A stretch of DNA of 16,224 nt from the NCBI GenBank assembly GCA_030151985.1, contig JASLDZ010000097.1, positions 1 to 16,224 on the forward strand, read 5' to 3'. The notes below the pieces were generated by a model. The model made no database searches, was not told the origin of the DNA, and was given only the letters and a program-made list of their open reading frames with translations. Of the stretch, positions 1-6,694 are shown in pieces; the first letter of the stretch is position 1; the number at the start of each line of letters is the position of its first letter. The DNA is from Caulobacteraceae bacterium. Its GTDB lineage: Bacteria > Pseudomonadota > Alphaproteobacteria > Caulobacterales > Caulobacteraceae. Made by a program: the position numbers and the translations under genes.

Positions 1-1878
1 GCGCCCGGCCCCTACGGCGCGGACCTGCGCCCCGCCCTGGCGCGCTCGCTCGCGGGGCTGACGCTGCGGGCGCCGGCGGTGGATGTCGCTCTCGGCCCCG
101 GCGGCTGGCGCGCCCGGCTCGGCCAGCCGGCGCGGGCGGGCGGCGCTGGCGGCGCACTGGTCCTCGCAGCGGGCGCTCAGGCGCGGAGTGACGGGGCGGC
201 CGTTGCAGGCGCCCTGTCGGTCGCCGTGGAGGGAGGCGGCCTTTCGGGCACGCGGGTGCAGGTCGGGAGCTTCCGCTACGCGCGAGGCGCGCTGGCGGCG
301 CGGCTGGACGCCGCCGTCCGCGGCTCGGCGGGACCGACGCGGGACGCCTCGCTGACGCTCCCGGCCGCCCTCGCCTCCGACCGGAGCGGGCTCCAGGTTT
401 CGGCCTCCCGCTGCGGCGCGGCAGCGTTCGGTCGGTTCATGGGCGACAAGGGCGAGCCGCTCGCCGCCGAGGGGGAAGCCGAGCTGTGCCCCGCGCCCGG
501 CGCGCCGCTGCTGGCCGTGGGCGTGGACGGCCGCTGGAGGGTCGCGGCCGACCTGCGGGGTCTCGCGCTGAAGGCGCCGCCCGCCAAGATCGCCGTCGCG
601 GAGGGGGAGGCGCGAGCGCGGCTGGCAGGCGCCGGCGGGCGGATGGCCGGGGAGGTGCGCATCGCCCGCGCGCTCGTCCGCGACACCGATGCGCCGCGCC
701 GGTTCAACCCGCTCCTGGTCGAAGGCCCCGCGCGGCTGGCGCGTGACGTGTGGACGGCCGAACTGGACGTGGCGCTGGCGAAGGGCGAGCGTCCGCTCGG
801 CCGCCTCGCGCTGAGCCAGGACCTGCGCACCGGCGAGGGCAGCCTGCGCCTGGACGCCCCCCGCCTCGCCTTCGCGCCCGACGGGCTGCAGCCGGCGGCG
901 GCGCTCCCCGCCCTGGCGGCGCTGGCCACGGAGGTCTCGGGCCACGCGGACGTGACGCTCGACCTCGGCTGGCGAGGCGAGGCTGCGACCTCGGCCGTCC
1001 ACGTCGTCACCTCGGACCTCCAGGGCAAGACCGTGGGCGGGCTGATGCGGGGCGTGAAGACGGACCTGCGCATCACCGGCCTCGATCCCCTGGCGTCCGC
1101 GCCCGCGCGGGTCACGGCCGACCGGCTGGAGGCGGTCGTGCCGCTCACCGACCTCTCCGCCACCTATGTGCTCGGCAAGGACGTGGTGGACGTCAGCGAC
1201 GCGCAGGCGACGCTGGCCGGCGGCCGGGTGACGCTGGACCCCCTGCGCGTGAGCCTCCTGCCCGACTCCACCCTCGCCGGCGTCGTCCGCGCGGAGGGCG
1301 TGCGGATCGGCGGGCTGCTCGACGCGGTGAACCTGTCGCGGGCGGTCCAGATCGACGCGCGGCTGCAGGGCGCCCTGCCGTTCAGCCTCGGGCCGAAGGG
1401 TCTGCGCCTCACCGACGGGCGACTTTCGGCCATGGGGCCGGGACGTCTGACCGTGAAGCGCGAGGCCCTGACCGGCGTGGCGGCGTCGGGCGGGGAGGCG
1501 ACCGCGACGCCGGAGGGGTCGGCCCTGCCCGCCACGTCCGCGATCCCGCCGCCGCAGACCTCGGCGGTGCAGGACTTCGCCTTCCAGGCGCTGGAGGACC
1601 TGGCGTTCAGCGAGCTGTCGGCCGAGGTCGGCAGCCGGCCGGGAGGACGCCTCGGCGTGGTCTTCCACATCAAGGGCCGCCACGACCCGCCCACCGCCAA
1701 GGAGGCGCGCGTGGGCGTGCTCGACCTCCTGCGCGGCAAGGCGTTCGACAAACCGATCCCCCTGCCCAAGGGCACGGAGGTCAACCTGACGCTGGACAGC
1801 TCGCTCAACCTCGACGACCTGCTCGGCGCCTACGCGGGCTTGTCCAAGCCGCCCGGTTCAGCCCAGGTTCAGCCCTAG
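1..1878 (+). CDS. ydbH: YdbH-family intermembrane phospholipid transport protein (5' partial)
   Basis: The frame is open from base 1 to the TAG at 1876-1878, so 625 residues are in the window and the N-terminus lies to the left. YdbH proteins are usually about 850-1000 residues, so roughly a third is missing, including the expected inner-membrane anchor. In E. coli, YdbH is an AsmA/TAM-like protein that spans the periplasm and carries phospholipids to the outer membrane, redundantly with TamB and YhdP. The visible part is the expected repetitive, low-complexity beta-rich chain of Ala, Leu, Gly and Arg. Its C-terminal region (about 1575-1850) carries the YdbH-like signature with FSELSAEV, an RLGVVFHIKGRHDPP stretch and a closing LNLDDLLGAYAGL. 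The assignment rests mainly on the ynbE-like and ydbL-like genes that follow, the order seen in E. coli. The small gene after it starts 38 bases beyond the stop. Confidence 0.88.
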   Translation, partial: APGPYGADLRPALARSLAGLTLRAPAVDVALGPGGWRARLGQPARAGGAGGALVLAAGAQARSDGAAVAGALSVAVEGGGLSGTRVQVGSFRYARGALAARLDAAVRGSAGPTRDASLTLPAALASDRSGLQVSASRCGAAAFGRFMGDKGEPLAAEGEAELCPAPGAPLLAVGVDGRWRVAADLRGLALKAPPAKIAVAEGEARARLAGAGGRMAGEVRIARALVRDTDAPRRFNPLLVEGPARLARDVWTAELDVALAKGERPLGRLALSQDLRTGEGSLRLDAPRLAFAPDGLQPAAALPALAALATEVSGHADVTLDLGWRGEAATSAVHVVTSDLQGKTVGGLMRGVKTDLRITGLDPLASAPARVTADRLEAVVPLTDLSATYVLGKDVVDVSDAQATLAGGRVTLDPLRVSLLPDSTLAGVVRAEGVRIGGLLDAVNLSRAVQIDARLQGALPFSLGPKGLRLTDGRLSAMGPGRLTVKREALTGVAASGGEATATPEGSALPATSAIPPPQTSAVQDFAFQALEDLAFSELSAEVGSRPGGRLGVVFHIKGRHDPPTAKEARVGVLDLLRGKAFDKPIPLPKGTEVNLTLDSSLNLDDLLGAYAGLSKPPGSAQVQP

Positions 1879-1916
1879 GGCGCGAGGATGGCACGGAAGG
1901 CGAGAGGGGCGGGACG

Positions 1917-2090
1917 ATGCGGATGACGGCGGCTATCGCGGCGACGGCGCTCCTGGCGGTCGCCTGCGCGCCCACGATCAAGGTCGAGGTCGCGCCCATC
2001 AACATCTACGCCAAGCTCGACGCCGACGTGAAGGTGAAGCTGGACAAGGAGGTGCAGAGCCTCATCCAGCAGAACCCCAACCTGTTCTGA
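1917..2090 (+). CDS. ynbE: YnbE-family small outer-membrane lipoprotein
   Basis: This 57-residue protein has a short hydrophobic leader ending in the lipobox LAVAC, so the mature lipoprotein should begin at Cys17 and be about 41 residues. The mature part (start PTIKVEVAPINIYAKLDADV, then a KVKLDKEVQSL stretch) matches the YnbE pattern. In E. coli, YnbE multimers are reported to stack beta-strands and bridge YdbH to the outer membrane. The ATG at 1917 has a good Shine-Dalgarno, GAGAGGGG at 1902-1909, seven bases upstream. A second ATG at 1923 would shorten the leader by two residues. It lies 38 bases after ydbH and 15 bases before the chosen ydbL start, so one transcript is expected. The end TGA is at 2088-2090. 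Confidence 0.9.
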   Translation: MRMTAAIAATALLAVACAPTIKVEVAPINIYAKLDADVKVKLDKEVQSLIQQNPNLF

Positions 2091-2092
2091 CC

Positions 2093-2096
2093 GGAG
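2093..2096 (+). promoter_or_regulatory. Ribosome binding site of ydbL
   Basis: GGAG sits three bases after the ynbE stop and nine bases before the ATG at 2106. It decides the start choice, because the in-frame ATG at 2097 touches it and has no other Shine-Dalgarno upstream. Confidence 0.6.
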
Positions 2097-2105
2097 ATGC
2101 GCGCC

Positions 2106-2492
2106 ATGATCCCGCTCCGCCCCAGGAAGACCGCAGCCACCGTGCTGGCCGCCGTGTTGCTGGCCACGCCGCTCACGGCGATGATCGTGCTGAGCGCCAC
2201 CAACGCCCACGCGCAGGGCGCCGCCAAGGCGACCGTCGACGCGGCCAAGGCGGCGGGGACGGTCGGCGAGCAGGCCGACGGCACGCTGGGCGTGGTCTCG
2301 GGCGGGGACGCCGCCACCCGCGCCGCCGTGGCCGAGATCAACGCGGGCCGCGCGGCCGCCTACCGTGACGCCGCGGCGAAGACCGGGGTCACCGCCGAAG
2401 CCGCCGGCGAGGCCGCCTACCGCCAGCTCCTGGCCCGCATGCCCGCCGGCCAGTTCTACAAGCCCGCCGGCGGCGGTTGGACGCGCAAGTAG
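2106..2492 (+). CDS. ydbL: YdbL-family periplasmic protein (DUF1318)
   Basis: This 128-residue exported protein has a basic N-terminus (RPRK), a hydrophobic stretch and a cleavage site after AHA (next residues QG). The mature part has the DUF1318/YdbL hallmarks: a VGEQADGTLGVV block, an AEINAGRAAAYRDAA block followed by KTGVT, and a C-terminal AGQFYKPAGGGW. In E. coli, YdbL works with YdbH and YnbE and is proposed to control YnbE assembly. An ATG at 2097 would add three residues, but it directly abuts the only Shine-Dalgarno, GGAG at 2093-2096, leaving no spacer. The ATG at 2106 sits nine bases downstream and is preferred. It is the last gene of the operon; a putative termination region follows. 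Confidence 0.88.
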   Translation: MIPLRPRKTAATVLAAVLLATPLTAMIVLSATNAHAQGAAKATVDAAKAAGTVGEQADGTLGVVSGGDAATRAAVAEINAGRAAAYRDAAAKTGVTAEAAGEAAYRQLLARMPAGQFYKPAGGGWTRK

Positions 2493-2506
2493 CGGGAGTT
2501 TTCGCG

Positions 2507-2632
2507 CTCTCACACTCCTTCAATCTCCCTCTTTCCCGGGCTTGACCCGGGGGCCGAGCGTGGTGAGCCGCGCGGTCTGGCGACCGTCAGCGGCCGAGGC
2601 GCACCCCGCTCGGCCCCCGATCAAGTCGGGGG
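2507..2632. terminator. Putative bidirectional termination region with composite inverted repeat
   Basis: This lies between two convergent genes. Bases 2507-2537 contain 31 bases with no G on the plus strand, a C/T-rich tract resembling a Rho loading site for the ydbH operon. Next comes a hairpin CCCGGG-cttga-CCCGGG (2535-2551). A second hairpin, CCCCCGA-tcaag-TCGGGGG, lies at 2614-2632 and is the first structure met by the P450 transcript, about 20 bases past its stop. The two halves also pair over 13 perfect bases (2548-2560 with 2607-2619) across a 46-base loop. There is no T-run, so a classical intrinsic terminator is not shown; the role is inferred. Confidence 0.5.
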
Positions 2633-2652
2633 GAGACGGAAATGGGGGAGCC

Positions 2653-4005
2653 CTAAGCCGCCCGGCGCTCCGGGGTGAAGCGGACGGGCAGGCGGCGGAT
2701 GGCGTGGACGAAGTTGTTGGCGGCCACGTCGATGCCGCCGCTGTACTCCATGTCGGGGAAGCGCTTCAGCAGCTGGGCGTAGACCTCCTCCAGCTGCAGC
2801 TGCGCCACCCGCTTGCCCAGGCACACGTGGGGGCCGAAGCCGAAGGCCAGGTGCTTGGAGGCGTTGGCGCGCCCGACGTCCAGCCGGTCGGGATCGGCGA
2901 AGACCGCCGGGTCGCGGTTGGCGGCGCCGTAGTACATGACGACCTTCTCGCCGGCCGCGATCGCCTGCCCGTTCACCTCCACGTCACGCGTGGCGGTGCG
3001 GCGCATGTAGATCACCGGCGAGACCATGCGGATGAACTCGTCCACCGCATTGGGCAGGAGCGAGGGGTCGGCGATCAGCCGGCGCTTCTCGGCCGGGAAT
3101 TCGGTGAGGAGCTTGGTCGCGCCCGAGATGGTGTTGCGCGTGGTGTCGTTGCCGGCGAACACGATCAGGAGCCACGAACCGTCGAGGTATTCGTCGGGCA
3201 GCAGGGTGCCGTCGACGGTGGCGGCGGCGATGGCGCTCATCAGGTCGGGCTGGGGGTCCGCGCGGCGCTTCTTCAGCATCGCCTGGCCGTACTCGAACAT
3301 CTCGCCGACGTTCTCGTTGAAGGCCTGGATGAACTGCATCAGCTCCAGCGTGACCTCGCCGCCCTCCCGGCGCTCCGAGGCCAGGAGGCCGGCGACCTCG
3401 AGGTAGTGCATCCAGCTCAGGAACTTCGGCCGGTCCTCCGCCGGCACGCCCAGGATCTCGCACAGGGTGTAGAGCGGCAGGCGCGAGGACAGCGCCTCCA
3501 CCAAGTCCACCTCCCCGTCGGTGGCGATGTCGGCCATGTCGTTGAGCAGCCGCGTGGTCTCGGCGGCCACCTTCTCCTTCAGCGCCGCCAGATAGCGGGG
3601 CGTGAAGAAGGGCATGTGCTCGCGGCGCAGCTGCAGGTGCCAGGGCGCGTCCATGTTGATCAGGGAGTCGATCGAGGCGCGGAACAGCATCGGGTGGCGC
3701 GTCTCCGGCGGCCCCGACGAGATCAGGATGCCGCCCTTCTGCGAGCTGAAGGTCTCGGGGTCGCCGTTCACCCGCATGACGTCGTCGTAGCGGGTCAGCG
3801 CCCAGAAGCCGGTCTCACGCGGATCGATCTCCGTCTGCCAGGAGACGGGCGCCTCGGCGCGCAGCCGGGCATAGGCGGCGTAGGGCTGGCCGCCGGTGAA
3901 CACCTGCGGATCGCCGAGGGTGGAGGACTCCACGTCGGGATAGACCTTCGGGTTGGCCGGTCCCTGGGGGCCGCCGTAGCCGTGGGTCTCGCTGAGGAGG
4001 TGCAT
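2653..4005 (-). CDS. Cytochrome P450
   Basis: This is a full-length soluble bacterial P450 of 450 residues with no membrane anchor. It has the C-helix INMDAPWHLQLRR (116-128), the oxygen-activating I-helix AGNDTT (284-289), the ExxR pair Glu323/Arg326, the NRDP segment (363-366) and the heme loop FGFGPHVCLG with axial Cys395. The I-helix with following RN recalls the CYP125/CYP124/CYP142 neighbourhood, which oxidises sterol side chains and branched lipids, but subfamily and substrate cannot be fixed by eye. It would need a ferredoxin and reductase, and neither is in the window. The ATG has GGAG (4014-4017) eight bases upstream. It is the last gene of a four-gene minus-strand operon, 14 bases after the DUF6285 stop, so its product probably acts on a metabolite handled by the upstream enzymes. 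Confidence 0.95.
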   Translation of the reverse strand: MHLLSETHGYGGPQGPANPKVYPDVESSTLGDPQVFTGGQPYAAYARLRAEAPVSWQTEIDPRETGFWALTRYDDVMRVNGDPETFSSQKGGILISSGPPETRHPMLFRASIDSLINMDAPWHLQLRREHMPFFTPRYLAALKEKVAAETTRLLNDMADIATDGEVDLVEALSSRLPLYTLCEILGVPAEDRPKFLSWMHYLEVAGLLASERREGGEVTLELMQFIQAFNENVGEMFEYGQAMLKKRRADPQPDLMSAIAAATVDGTLLPDEYLDGSWLLIVFAGNDTTRNTISGATKLLTEFPAEKRRLIADPSLLPNAVDEFIRMVSPVIYMRRTATRDVEVNGQAIAAGEKVVMYYGAANRDPAVFADPDRLDVGRANASKHLAFGFGPHVCLGKRVAQLQLEEVYAQLLKRFPDMEYSGGIDVAANNFVHAIRRLPVRFTPERRAA

Positions 4006-4019
4006 GGTCGGGTCTCCGT

Positions 4020-4415
4020 TCAGGCGGCGGGCATGGGCGGCAGCACGAGCTCGCGCAGCTCGGCCATGCGCCGGTAGAGGGCGAGGATCTCGCGGTCGCG
4101 GGCGGCGTCGCCCTTCGACTCCACCGCCTCGTGCAGGGCGATCAGGCGGCGGCGCAGGTCGGCGTTGGCCGCGTCGAGGGCGGCGATGGAGAGGTCGGGC
4201 TCGGCGGCGGGGGCGTCTCCCAGCACGGCGCGGACGGCCGCGTTCTCCGCCACGCGGACCGCGACGCCCCGCTCCGCCTCCTGCGCGGCGACGATGTTCA
4301 GGATCGCCACCAGCGACAGCTTGCCCTTGAAGTAGAGCGCGAGGTCCTCAGGCGCGGGCGGGGTGGAGATCGCGGCGACGCAGCCGTTCAGGAGCTCGGC
4401 GGTCGTGGGCGTCAT
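4020..4415 (-). CDS. DUF6285 protein, possible LvaB-like partner of the adjacent kinase
   Basis: This is a 131-residue soluble, mostly helical protein without signal peptide or membrane span. Visible blocks are PPAPEDLALYFKGKLSLVAI followed by LNIVAAQEAERG near the N-terminus, and a Leu/Arg/Glu-rich C-terminal helix with ADLRRRLIALHEAVE. I recognise it as the small DUF6285-type protein that commonly follows ACAD10-like phosphotransferases. In the Pseudomonas putida levulinate pathway, the small protein LvaB accompanies the kinase LvaA and is needed for its activity; an equivalent role here is inferred from size, order and coupling, not from an alignment. Its ATG (4413-4415) overlaps the kinase stop (4412-4414) in an ATGA, so translation is probably coupled and the two made in similar amounts. 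The P450 gene follows after 14 bases. Confidence 0.8.
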   Translation of the reverse strand: MTPTTAELLNGCVAAISTPPAPEDLALYFKGKLSLVAILNIVAAQEAERGVAVRVAENAAVRAVLGDAPAAEPDLSIAALDAANADLRRRLIALHEAVESKGDAARDREILALYRRMAELRELVLPPMPAA

Positions 4416-5431
4416 CGCCAACCTCCCTCGACCAGGGCCTCCAGCATGCCCGACAGGATGCGGTCGTGCGCGCGGGTGGTGAAGGCTCCGGCAAAGCCCA
4501 GCACCAGGTCCTGCCCGCCGCCCTCCACGAAGCGCCGGCCTGAGGTGGTCCAGATCGCCTGGCCCTTCACCGCCGCGAACAGCCGCCACCAGGCGAAGGC
4601 GGCGGGGTCGACCCTCAGCCCGCTCGCCGCCTCCCATGCCGCGATCGCCGCCTCCGGCGCCATCAGGCCCGCGACCCGCGTCTCGTCCGAATGGCCCCAG
4701 AGGGGGTCGAAGGCCCAGGCCAGGTCCTCCAGCGGGTCGCCCAGATGCGCCATCTCCCAGTCGAGCAGCGCGAGCAGGCCGCCCTGGCCGTCGTGCAGGA
4801 AGTTGCCGCTGCGGTAGTCGCCGTGCACCACCGCGATCCGCTGCGCGGGCGGCGGCGGGTTGGCGTAGAGCCGGCGGATGGCGGCGCGCACGATCGGCTG
4901 CGGGTGCCGCTCGTCGCGGAAGATGACGCCCGCCCACTCGTCCAGCGCAGCCCGCCAGGCGGCGTCGGGGGCTGGGGCCGGGAGCGCCGCGGCGATCGGC
5001 AGCCCCTCCAGCGAGGTGGCGGCGATCGTCCCCAGCGCGGAGAAGAAGGCCTCGCCCAGCGCCGACGCGTGCGCGCCGTAGGGGTCGGCCTGCACCGGCG
5101 AGGCGACGATCCCTCCGTCCATCCGCTGCATCAGGAAGAAGGGTCGGCCCAGCTCCGCCCCCTGCGGCTCCAGCACCAGGGGCTCGGGGACGGGGACGCG
5201 GCCGTGGAAGCTGCGGTAGGCGAGGAACTCCACCTCCCGGTCGGTGTCGATCAGGCTGCCCACCGGATCGCGGCGCAGGATCAGGCCGCGCCGGGCGCCG
5301 TCCGCCTGCACCGCCTCGAAGCCGTAGGTCTCGCGGCTGGCTCCGCCGGGGATGTGGACCAGGTTCTCCACGCGGACCGGCCCGCCGCCCGTGCGGGTCA
5401 GATAGGCCTCGAGCTGGTCCTGAAGGCTCAC
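4412..5431 (-). CDS. ACAD10/LvaA-like phosphotransferase (aminoglycoside phosphotransferase superfamily)
   Basis: This 339-residue kinase-fold protein has a nucleotide-binding N-lobe (IPGGASRETYGFEA at 27-40, LILRRDP at 50-56, Glu68 as possible lysine partner), the catalytic loop VVHGDYRSGNFL (201-212; Asp205, Asn210) and the metal-binding LLDWEMAHLGDP (222-233; Asp224). The DWE and the GDPLEDLAW extension are typical of the ACAD10-type branch, whose bacterial and mitochondrial members phosphorylate hydroxyl groups of hydroxyacyl substrates; they are not drug-resistance enzymes. The start is GTG at 5429-5431, overlapping the TGA of the upstream gene (5428-5430). No internal start keeps the N-lobe. 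Its stop overlaps the DUF6285 ATG, so three proteins are translationally chained. The true substrate is unknown; a product of the neighbouring P450 or its CoA ester is a reasonable guess. Confidence 0.88.
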   Translation of the reverse strand: MSLQDQLEAYLTRTGGGPVRVENLVHIPGGASRETYGFEAVQADGARRGLILRRDPVGSLIDTDREVEFLAYRSFHGRVPVPEPLVLEPQGAELGRPFFLMQRMDGGIVASPVQADPYGAHASALGEAFFSALGTIAATSLEGLPIAAALPAPAPDAAWRAALDEWAGVIFRDERHPQPIVRAAIRRLYANPPPPAQRIAVVHGDYRSGNFLHDGQGGLLALLDWEMAHLGDPLEDLAWAFDPLWGHSDETRVAGLMAPEAAIAAWEAASGLRVDPAAFAWWRLFAAVKGQAIWTTSGRRFVEGGGQDLVLGFAGAFTTRAHDRILSGMLEALVEGGWR

Positions 5432-6549
5432 GGCGCGACGTCCATCAGGCCCTGGAAGCCCGAGGGCGCATGCGGGCCGATCGCCAGCTGCTCCAGCACG
5501 CCGCGCCCTTCGCGCACGCGCCCGTCGGGCGAGGTGAAGGTCACCTTGCTCAGCGCCTGCACGTGCAGGTGCTGGGGCGCGGCCGGATCGACCTCCGCCA
5601 GCCGGATGTCCTCCCGCTCGACCTTCAGCGCGCCGTGGTGCACGCCGTGGCCCCAGACGGGATGGCCGTAGCCCAGCCCCAGCATCCGGAAGTCGTAGAG
5701 CGGCGCGAACCGCACCGTCCCTTTGCCCGTCGCCCCCGTGAGCGTCAGCGTCGCATCGCGGGCGCTGCGGGAGCCGGAGCGCCAGGCCACGGCGCAATCG
5801 GCGTCCTCGAACTCCGCCAGCCCCGCCGCGTCCGCCCCGTCCTGCGCCCACACCGCCCGGCGGTTCCAGGGGCGACCCAGCGCGTCGTCGTTGGTGTGGA
5901 AGAACAGGCTCCCGTCCTCGAAGCTGACCGGGCTCCACAACCAGAAGAACTGCGGGAGCTGCGGCGGGGCCGTCTCCTGGCTGTCGCGGGCGCCGACGGG
6001 GCGGACCCCCCAGGAGCGGTCGCGCGTGCCGACGAAGCCCGCCACGTCCTCCCGCACCCCGTCCAGCTCGATCCAGCCGGTGTAGCGGCCGTTCTGGGTC
6101 AGGCGGGTGTAGTCGAGGAACAGGCGCGGGCCGATCCGGCGGGTGAAGCGCGGCTCCTCCACCGGGAAGTGGCGGCCCTCGAACACGATCTCGGCGGCGA
6201 TCCCCTGCTCGGGAGCGGCGACGACGATCTTCAGCCGTTGCAAGGGTTCCAGCACCTCGATCGAGATAGGGCCGACGGCGAGGTCCATCCGCTCCATCCC
6301 CAGCCAGCGGCTGGCGTGCAGGCAGGTCTGCACCTCGTCGCGCACGACGCAGAAGGCGGCGTCGGCGATGTTCAGGGCGGGGTACACGCCGAAGGCGAGC
6401 GCGAACATCCGGTCGGCGCGGGGTTCATCGCCGGAGGGCGCGTAGCCGTTGAAGAAGTAGCGGTCGTAGAAGTTGCGGTCGGAGCCGGCGTAGGCGACCG
6501 GCTCCGGCGTCTGGTGGATGGGGTAGTCGTCGCCCCGCGTCAGGGTCAT
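5428..6549 (-). CDS. DUF7064/DUF7065-type protein, calycin-like, function unknown
   Basis: This 373-residue soluble protein has no signal peptide. The N-terminal half has NFYDRYFFNGY (26-36), an FGVYPALNIADAAFCVVRDE block (53-72) and GPISIEVLEPLQRLKIVV (93-110). The centre has GTRDRSWGVRPVG (174-186). The C-terminal half has GLGYGHPVWGHGVHHG (291-306), rich in His and Trp. I recognise these as the DUF7064/DUF7065 pair. The beta-rich pattern with the central RDRSWG recalls the calycin/CrtC-hydratase-like superfamily, so a hydratase or lipid-binding role is possible but unproven. It is the first gene of a four-gene operon, and the kinase GTG overlaps its stop. The ATG has GGGAG (6557-6561) seven bases upstream. 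Such proteins often sit beside P450, acyl-CoA and ACAD10-like kinase genes. Confidence 0.8.
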   Translation of the reverse strand: MTLTRGDDYPIHQTPEPVAYAGSDRNFYDRYFFNGYAPSGDEPRADRMFALAFGVYPALNIADAAFCVVRDEVQTCLHASRWLGMERMDLAVGPISIEVLEPLQRLKIVVAAPEQGIAAEIVFEGRHFPVEEPRFTRRIGPRLFLDYTRLTQNGRYTGWIELDGVREDVAGFVGTRDRSWGVRPVGARDSQETAPPQLPQFFWLWSPVSFEDGSLFFHTNDDALGRPWNRRAVWAQDGADAAGLAEFEDADCAVAWRSGSRSARDATLTLTGATGKGTVRFAPLYDFRMLGLGYGHPVWGHGVHHGALKVEREDIRLAEVDPAAPQHLHVQALSKVTFTSPDGRVREGRGVLEQLAIGPHAPSGFQGLMDVAP

Positions 6550-6694
6550 GCGTCCGCTCCCACGCGGCCTCTCGTGAACCGTCGTCGCAGCGAGCTAAGC
6601 GCAGGCCGAGGCGATCCGCACGCGCTTTCCGCCCCTGCCGCAGCGTCACCGCGACGTTTCCGCGCACGGAAAGCCGCGTCGCGCCGCCCCGGCC
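6550..6694. other. Intergenic spacer with small perfect hairpin
   Basis: These 145 bases lie between two minus-strand genes and should hold the promoter of the P450/kinase operon. No clear -35/-10 pair is visible. One perfect hairpin, TTTCCG-cgca-CGGAAA, lies at 6657-6672, 23 bases past the stop of the coiled-coil gene. It could end that transcript, but no T-run follows on the minus strand. Confidence 0.35.

Noticed and set aside
276..1163. 295-residue minus-strand frame opposite ydbH
   Set aside because: Arg/Ala/Ser/Pro-rich composition typical of an antisense shadow at high GC; no motif and no Shine-Dalgarno, while the plus strand carries a recognisable gene.
2534..2632. Insertion sequence remnant with terminal inverted repeats
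   Set aside because: The 13-base inverted arms enclose only 46 bases, with no transposase and no target duplication seen; a palindromic intergenic element fits better.
2365..4077. 570-residue plus-strand frame across the P450
   Set aside because: Val/Gly/His-rich shadow of the P450; it also crosses the termination region and has no domain.
4412..5431. Aminoglycoside resistance gene
   Set aside because: Same kinase superfamily, but the DWE and GDPLEDLAW features and operon context fit the ACAD10/LvaA metabolic branch.
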